Below, piece by piece: positions 59,337 to 64,000 of a stretch of DNA of 64,000 nt. This stretch comes from Synechococcaceae cyanobacterium (GTDB lineage Bacteria > Cyanobacteriota > Cyanobacteriia > PCC-6307 > Cyanobiaceae): positions 1 to 64,000 of the forward strand of contig CANCJV010000015.1 of NCBI GenBank assembly GCA_947378425.1. Reading direction: 5' to 3'. Position 1 is the first letter of the stretch. Each line of letters starts with the position of its first letter. A model generated the notes under the pieces. The model made no database searches. It worked only from the letters and a program-made list of their open reading frames with translations, and was not told the origin of the DNA. A program made the translations under genes and the position numbers.

Positions 59337-61223
59337 ATGACAGCATTTGGGATTGGTTGGATGCGCGGAGCCGTGACGAGAAGCCTGGTTGGGCTTGTCG
59401 CGCTCCTTGTGGCAGGAATCGGCACCGTTGCGGCGCAGACCGAAGCACCGGTCATCCGCAGGACCTTCGCCGAGTCGAAGCCCGGCACTGCCCCCACGCT
59501 GCCGGTTGCCAAGGGTGCACCGAACGTCATCTGGATCCTGCTCGACGATGTTGGCTATGGCGCTGCCAGCACCTTCGGTGGAGGTGCCCGCACGCCCGTT
59601 CTCGACAGTCTTGCCAAAGATGGGCTGACGTTCACCAACTTCAACACCACGGCGGTGTGCTCGCCCTCACGTGCGGCGCTGCTGACCGGGCGTAACCACC
59701 ACATGGTCGGCATGGGCCTGCTGCCGCAGAGGCTCATGGCGGCCGAATTCCCGGGCTACACGGGCCGCCTGCTGCCGAGGGACGGAACCATCGCCGACTA
59801 CTTGCGTGCGCGGGGCTACAGCACCTACATGCTGGGCAAGTGGCACCTGACGCCGGACGAGGAGGCCACCGACCTGGGGCCGTTCGATCGCTGGCCCACC
59901 GGCAAGGGCTTTGATCACTGGCTGGGCTTCCTCGGCGGTGCCGTCGACCAGTACAACCCACCACTGGTGGAAGACAACCAGCACGTCAAACCCGACGGGA
60001 GGCACCTGACCACCCAGTTGACCGACAAGGCGATCTTTTACATCGATCGCCAGCAGAAGCTGAACCCCGAGAAGCCTTTCTTCATGTTCTTCTCGACTGG
60101 CGCTACGCATGAACCCTTGCAGGTGGACCGCGAGTGGATCGACCGGAACAAGAGCCGCTTCGACGAGGGCTGGGACGTCTATCGCGAGAAGACGTTCGCC
60201 CGTCAGAAGGAACTCGGTGTCATTCCCGCCAACGCAAAGTTGCCCCCACGCAACCCGCGTGTGCCGGCCTGGGTCAGCCTCTCGGCTGATCAGAAGCGCG
60301 TCTATGCGCGATTCATGGAAATCTATGCGGGCTTCTTCGAGCACACCGATTACGAGATCGGCCGCCTCATCGCGCACCTGAAGGACAAGGGCCTCTACGA
60401 CAACACCGTCATCATGTTCATCGTCGGCGATAATGGGGCCGATCCCGGCGGTGGACCGATCGGCGAAACCGAAAACACCTTTCCCAAGCCGATCACGAAG
60501 ACCGAGCATGAACGATTAGCCACAATGGTTCGGGACTTCGACAAACTCGGCGGAGCGGAGACCTTCACCCACTACCCCATGGGTTGGGCGCAGGCCGCCA
60601 ACACGCCTTACCGCGATTGGAAGACCATGGCCAACTCGGCCGGCGGCACCCGCAATCCCTTGGTGATCCATTGGCCCAAGGGTCTTCCCAGGAAGGGTGA
60701 AGTTCGCACGCAGTACGCGCACCTGATCGACCTGCTGCCGACCACCCTTGAGATCGCCGGTGCCAAGGTTCCGGCTGATGTGCGCGGCATCAAGCAGACA
60801 CCAATCCAGGGCAAGAGCCTCGTCTATTCATTTGCCGATGCCAAGGCACCGGCGCGGCACACGACGCAGTACTACTTCCTCTACGGTTCGGGCGCCATCT
60901 ATCACAATGGCTGGAAGGCAAGTTTCGGCTATCGCCCCGACTTCATCGACCTGTACACATCGTATCCGCCGCCTCAGACCGCCGAGAACTTTGCGGGCAA
61001 GGAGGTCTGGGAGCTCTACAACGTGAACGAAGACCCGACCGAATTGAATGACCTGGCAAAAAGCAATCCTGTAAAGCTGGCGGAGCTGAAATCCTTGTTC
61101 GACAAGGAGGCGAGAGCTAACCAAGTCTATCCGCTGTTCAACTGGTCCGACATCTTCATCGGGATACAGGACTTCCAACGTAAGGCTGGCCTGTTGGGCC
61201 CCGCGGGCGCAGTCAAGAAGTGA
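59337..61223 (+). CDS. Exported arylsulfatase
   Basis: The 628-residue protein has a signal peptide (SLVGLVALLVAGIGTVAAQT). The sulfatase active-site motif is CSPSRAALLTGRNHH near residue 106, whose Cys becomes formylglycine. Metal-binding residues are seen in IWILLDDVGYGAAS, and further conserved blocks are GKWHLTPDEEATDLGPFDRW, MFIVGDNGADPGG and NPLVIHWPKGLPRKGE. It hydrolyses sulfate esters, supplying sulfate from aryl or polysaccharide esters. A sulfatase-modifying enzyme is needed but is not in the window. It is followed by a pseudogene fragment. Confidence 0.9.
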   Translation: MTAFGIGWMRGAVTRSLVGLVALLVAGIGTVAAQTEAPVIRRTFAESKPGTAPTLPVAKGAPNVIWILLDDVGYGAASTFGGGARTPVLDSLAKDGLTFTNFNTTAVCSPSRAALLTGRNHHMVGMGLLPQRLMAAEFPGYTGRLLPRDGTIADYLRARGYSTYMLGKWHLTPDEEATDLGPFDRWPTGKGFDHWLGFLGGAVDQYNPPLVEDNQHVKPDGRHLTTQLTDKAIFYIDRQQKLNPEKPFFMFFSTGATHEPLQVDREWIDRNKSRFDEGWDVYREKTFARQKELGVIPANAKLPPRNPRVPAWVSLSADQKRVYARFMEIYAGFFEHTDYEIGRLIAHLKDKGLYDNTVIMFIVGDNGADPGGGPIGETENTFPKPITKTEHERLATMVRDFDKLGGAETFTHYPMGWAQAANTPYRDWKTMANSAGGTRNPLVIHWPKGLPRKGEVRTQYAHLIDLLPTTLEIAGAKVPADVRGIKQTPIQGKSLVYSFADAKAPARHTTQYYFLYGSGAIYHNGWKASFGYRPDFIDLYTSYPPPQTAENFAGKEVWELYNVNEDPTELNDLAKSNPVKLAELKSLFDKEARANQVYPLFNWSDIFIGIQDFQRKAGLLGPAGAVKK

Positions 61224-61333
61224 TGATCCTTGCCTTTGCCACCTCAAGTCAGAGGATCGCGTTTGCCTTTTTCACCCACCAACAAAACAGACCCCCTGAC
61301 CGTTGCTTTGCTCATAGCCCTGCTGGGCCTTGA

Positions 61334-61456
61334 GCTGGGCCTCCCGCTCCTGCATCCCGCAACACCGCTGCGAACCTGGGCCACCTGCCGTTGGGTAGCC
61401 GCGAACTGCTGCACAATCTGCTGATCGACACGGCCCGGCGGCCGCAACCTCTATAG
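61334..61456 (+). pseudogene. Fragment duplicated from the gene at 54288
   Basis: This frame reads SRNTAANLGHLPLGSRELLH, then NLLIDTARRPQPL before its TAG stop. It matches the ends of the 94-residue protein at 54288-54572 (STAQMAANIG and SSRELLQNLLIDTARRP) but lacks about 30 residues in between and has no start. It marks a duplication flanking the inserted cargo between the scaffold gene and the LysM-HTH gene. Confidence 0.6.
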
Positions 61457-61458
61457 GT

Positions 61459-61884
61459 CTATCCCCGCGAGAGCTCCAGCTGCCGCGCCAGCCACAGCTC
61501 CACATCCTCGTAGGTGTAGCGGACGAGGTTTCCGAGCTTCACGAAGGCAGTCCCATAGCCGCTGGAGTTCCAGCTGTAGATCGTGGAGGTCGAGACGCCC
61601 AGATACGCCGCCAGGGTTTCGGGTGTGTAAAAGCCAGCCGGCAGGCTGGTGGTGCTGGTGTCCGCGTTGGCGGCGGCGCGGCGACGGGGGATGAACAACC
61701 AGCTGCCCACCGGGAGCGGATCGGAGGGCCGGCCGGTGAGGGTGGGGTTGAGGCCTCGCAGGGTGGTGACGGTGGTGAGGTGTCGCTCGGCCAGCAGGTT
61801 GAGGCTGTCGCCGGTGCCGACGACCACCACGCGGTTGGGCTTGAGGTCGGCCTGGACCCGCTCGCCCAGTCGTGGCTGGGTCAA
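61459..61884 (-). CDS. LysM-like plus HTH protein of the virion operon
   Basis: The 141-residue protein combines a LysM-like segment at about 20-70 (VVVVGTGDSLNLLAERHLTT, then VTTLRGLNPTLTG and LPVGSWLFIP) with an excisionase-type helix-turn-helix at about 85-140 (YTPETLAAYLGVSTSTIYSW, then NLVRYTYEDVELWLARQLEL). LysM binds peptidoglycan or spans small structural roles in phage baseplates, while the HTH implies DNA binding; the combination is odd. The stop lies 2 bases from the fragment at 61334-61456. The start overlaps the preceding gene by 4 bases. Confidence 0.65.
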   Translation of the reverse strand: MTQPRLGERVQADLKPNRVVVVGTGDSLNLLAERHLTTVTTLRGLNPTLTGRPSDPLPVGSWLFIPRRRAAANADTSTTSLPAGFYTPETLAAYLGVSTSTIYSWNSSGYGTAFVKLGNLVRYTYEDVELWLARQLELSRG

Positions 61885-62303
61885 CGAGCCGATACCGCCG
61901 GCACCATAGAGACCGCCGAACTCAGTGACCGAGAAGGCGGCGCCCTGCCCTCGGCTGGGGGAGGGCAGGGCGCCAGCAGGGCGGGGGTGGTGTTGGAGAT
62001 CGGCCGGATGCCAGTGGTGCTCCAGCTGATGGTGGAGCTGAGCCAGTCCCAGGGTTGGGAGGGCGTCAGAGGGAGTAGCGCCCCGCAGGTGAAGTAGCCC
62101 TCATAGGTGAAGTCCCCCGTGTCGAGGCCCGGAGCGTTCTCCTTGCTGGAGATTCCCCGCAGGCGCTTGAGGAAACCCTCGAAGACAAACCTCCCCGTGC
62201 GGGTGGAATCGAGCACGCCAGGGATGGCGTTCGAGAACAGCAGGATGCGGGCGTTGGCGTGGGGCTGCAACGCCGAGTGGGGCAGAGCGGACGTGCCGTT
62301 CAA
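61881..62303 (-). CDS. Small virion-operon protein
   Basis: The 140-residue protein (MNGTSALPHSALQPHANARI) has a middle part with STRTGRFVFEGFLKRLRGIS and TGDFTYEGYFTCGALLPLTP, then a Pro/Ser-rich end. It overlaps the LysM-HTH gene by 4 bases. Tight packing between portal-side and scaffold-side genes supports a head-assembly or connector role, but no family is recognised. Confidence 0.55.
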   Translation of the reverse strand: MNGTSALPHSALQPHANARILLFSNAIPGVLDSTRTGRFVFEGFLKRLRGISSKENAPGLDTGDFTYEGYFTCGALLPLTPSQPWDWLSSTISWSTTGIRPISNTTPALLAPCPPPAEGRAPPSRSLSSAVSMVPAVSAR

Positions 62304-62306
62304 GGT

Positions 62307-62825
62307 TCAGCCCCGTTTCAGCGCCACGGTGAAGCCATCGCCGCTGCCGCTGAGCTGGGGATCTCGGCTCCAGCCACCCAGGGACGGGAGCATCAGCAGC
62401 AGCGCCTGGGCATGACCGGCCCGCTGGCGCCGCATGGCAGCCTCGATCGAGAGTCCCTCGCCGTAGCGGGTGATCGTCTCCTCCCGCAGCAGCTCGGTGT
62501 CGTACTCGATCACGTCGGCCTTCTTGACGGGCAAGCTGACGTCCGCCGGCAGGGCGTCTGGCGCCACGGCCTTGCGGCGGGTCTCGATCGGGGCCTGCAG
62601 CTGCTCCGGGCCCAGCCCCGCAAGTTGAGAGTCGATGGCCGAAATGGCATCCACCTCCCGCCGGGCGGTGGGAAAGGCATCGGGGTCGAGCTGCTCCAGA
62701 TCCGCCATCGCGTCATTGATGGCGCCGACCGCCGGCATCAGGGCCGGGATCGAGAGGGCGACGCGGATCGCCTCCAGGTCAGCAGCACGCCAGAGGTTGG
62801 CTGGAGCTGTCGGGGTCTGGCTCAT
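62307..62825 (-). CDS. Virion-operon protein downstream of portal
   Basis: The 172-residue protein has a helical N-terminus (LEAIRVALSIPALMPAVGAI, then NDAMADLEQLDPDAFPTARR) and a second half with VSLPVKKADVIEYDTELLRE and ETITRYGEGLSIEAAMRRQR, suggestive of a small head-assembly factor. Its position after the portal and before the other head genes is consistent. No family is recognised. Confidence 0.55.
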   Translation of the reverse strand: MSQTPTAPANLWRAADLEAIRVALSIPALMPAVGAINDAMADLEQLDPDAFPTARREVDAISAIDSQLAGLGPEQLQAPIETRRKAVAPDALPADVSLPVKKADVIEYDTELLREETITRYGEGLSIEAAMRRQRAGHAQALLLMLPSLGGWSRDPQLSGSGDGFTVALKRG

Positions 62826-62913
62826 GCGACGGGGAAGGTGGCTGCCTCCTGTTGCCCGTCAGGCCAGGGGCCAGCAATCGCTGCCAGACTTCCACCAGGA
62901 GGCAGCCGTGAGC

Positions 62914-63120
62914 ATGAACGAGATCCTGTTTGTCGTGGAGGAGGCCGACGACGGCTCCTATCGGGCCAGCGCCGTGGGAGCGGCCATCCACACGGAGGCC
63001 GACAGCCTGGAGGAGCTGCACCGGGAGATCCGGGATGCCGTGCACTGCCACTTTGAGGAGGGAGAAGCCCCGCCCCTGATCCGACTCCACCATGTCCGCC
63101 AGGAATTGCTGGCCCTGTGA
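62914..63120 (+). CDS. hicB: HicB-type antitoxin
   Basis: The 68-residue protein matches the short HicB form: EILFVVEEADDGSYRASAVG, then AAIHTEADSLEELHREIRDA and VHCHFEEGEAP. It neutralises HicA. A GTG at 62908 would add two residues. The pair inserts between the portal and the following virion gene, on the opposite strand. It overlaps hicA by 4 bases (GTGA). Confidence 0.85.
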   Translation: MNEILFVVEEADDGSYRASAVGAAIHTEADSLEELHREIRDAVHCHFEEGEAPPLIRLHHVRQELLAL

Positions 63121-63362
63121 GGATCCCCCGCGACCTCAACGGTGCGGACCTGGGCAGGCGGCTGGCGGCCTATGGCTACAGCATCACCCGGCAAAGCGGC
63201 AGCCACATGCGCCTCAGCCGGCAGATCGGGGAGCAGCAGCAGCACCTCACCATCCCAGCCCACAAACCCATGCGGGTCGGCACTCTCCGGCAGATCCTCA
63301 AGGATGTGGCGAGCCAGACCGGAGTGAGCCTGGAGGAGGTTGTTCAGTCCATCGGGGGCTGA
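63117..63362 (+). CDS. hicA: HicA-type toxin
   Basis: The 81-residue protein has the HicA fold: LGRRLAAYGYSITRQSGSHM with the catalytic S-G-S-H histidine, then HLTIPAHKPMRVGTLRQILK and a helical end (LEEVVQSIGG). It is an mRNA interferase. The start is GTG 63117. Its 3' end overlaps the antisense portal gene by 19 bases. Confidence 0.85.
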   Translation: MRIPRDLNGADLGRRLAAYGYSITRQSGSHMRLSRQIGEQQQHLTIPAHKPMRVGTLRQILKDVASQTGVSLEEVVQSIGG

Positions 63363-64000
63363 GCGGCTGCCGCTTGATCGATGGGCGCATCGCGCCTCTC
63401 CCCTGCCCTGGTGGCCGGGCTGTCATCGAGCGTCGGACTGCTGATCGCATTGGCCGTGGCCAGCGCCAGCTGATGGCGCAGCTCCTCCCGGTTGATCACA
63501 CCCTTATCGAAAAGCTCGATCCATTCCTTCACCTGGGGCTGCGGCTGGATCGGCGGGGTGAGCGGGCTCACCGTCACCTGCAGGCCGGCACCGGGGGTAA
63601 GGGCTTCCCCCGTGAGGGCGCACCAGTGCAGCAGCAGGGTCGAGAACAGCGACGCCTTCTGGATCGCCATCGCCTGTAGCAGGGCATAGCTCTGGCTTGC
63701 CGTCAGGCTGATCTCCATCTCGGTGCGTGCAGCGCCGCGGTTCTGCGACGGGATCAGGGCATCGCGCCGCATGGTGTCATCGAGGATCTGCAGCCAAGCC
63801 CGATGCTCCGCCAGGGACCGGGCCCGGATCTCGACGAATTCAAAGGACGCATCGGCGGGCAGGTCCATGCAGGTGTTGGGGCCGAGCACCACCGGGCCGG
63901 CCTGGCTGTTGCCCATGGCATCGACCATCCCTTTGCGCACCCCCACCGGCAGGGTCGTGCGGGAGAGGAGCTCCTCGTATTCGCTCTTGCAGCGGAAGTG
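63344..64000 (-). CDS. DUF4055-like phage portal protein (3' part)
   Basis: The frame is open to the window end, so the start lies outside; 218 codons are visible. The segment SEYEELLSRTTLPVGVRKGM, then ALIPSQNRGAARTEMEISLT and ASQSYALLQAMAIQKASLFS, matches the C-terminal part of DUF4055 portal proteins, which form the ring at the head vertex through which DNA enters. The final 60 residues are a Pro/Ala-rich tail. Its presence, with the capsid gene, establishes a phage head module. HicA overlaps its end. Confidence 0.7.
   Translation of the reverse strand, partial: HFRCKSEYEELLSRTTLPVGVRKGMVDAMGNSQAGPVVLGPNTCMDLPADASFEFVEIRARSLAEHRAWLQILDDTMRRDALIPSQNRGAARTEMEISLTASQSYALLQAMAIQKASLFSTLLLHWCALTGEALTPGAGLQVTVSPLTPPIQPQPQVKEWIELFDKGVINREELRHQLALATANAISSPTLDDSPATRAGERRDAPIDQAAAAQPPMD

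Overview
The window is G+C-rich, densely coded bacterial DNA. It most likely comes from a picocyanobacterium of the Synechococcus/Cyanobium type. The support is a cyAbrB-type regulator (3826-4191), an HpsJ-like membrane protein (45857-46717), a PEP-CTERM secreted protein (46795-47460), DUF4236 genes and scattered HIP1 octamers (GCGATCGC, for example at 2975 and 14286). This assignment is inferred from gene families; no rRNA or other marker is present.

Region 1 (1-9.5 kb) is a mixed chromosomal segment. It holds a glycosidase remnant, a FUSC-like membrane protein, and a tandemly duplicated two-gene unit (a Cys-rich CPLG-repeat secreted protein plus a DUF4236 protein) whose second DUF4236 copy is broken by a short palindromic insertion. 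It also holds a secreted thermonuclease with an Excalibur domain, cyAbrB, a Swt1-type HEPN domain fused through one membrane helix to a PhnD-like binding domain, a gene broken by an amber codon, and a TPR protein with an unknown partner.

Region 2 (10-28.4 kb) is a defence island on the + strand. Three coupled genes come first: a giant DEAD/DEAH helicase with DUF1998 and a terminal nuclease-like domain, an SNF2-type helicase, and a large adenine-type methyltransferase. Together they look like a compact relative of class 1 DISARM. Overlapping by 4 bases follow McrB, a nucleotidyltransferase and a truncated HEPN remnant, McrC, a run of 10-bp repeats, a TerB-like/membrane protein, an MltR-like gene with an amber codon, and a PNPOx-family protein.

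Region 3 (28.4-34.4 kb) contains a C39-peptidase lysin gene with a small upstream partner, short + strand genes, a clear terminator, and a lower-G+C patch with two orphan genes.

Region 4 (34.4-64 kb) is a virion structural operon read on the minus strand: DUF4055 portal (cut by the window end), small head proteins, a LysM-HTH protein, a probable scaffold, the major capsid protein, then about eleven head/tail-fibre genes including collagen-like ones. The operon is split three times by + strand or unrelated cargo. Each split contains a toxin-antitoxin locus: HicBA, DUF433/DUF5615, intact VapBC, and a second VapBC with a frameshifted toxin. Other cargo includes a DUF1254-arylsulfatase pair, secreted proteins, a sterol-desaturase-like enzyme, YccF and DoxX. 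No integrase, terminase, tape measure or sheath is visible, so it reads as a decayed or domesticated prophage or gene-transfer-agent-like module. A small family of 71-82 residue proteins (30458, 45036, 49531) shares a similar G+C-rich leader and is the most novel-looking item in this half.
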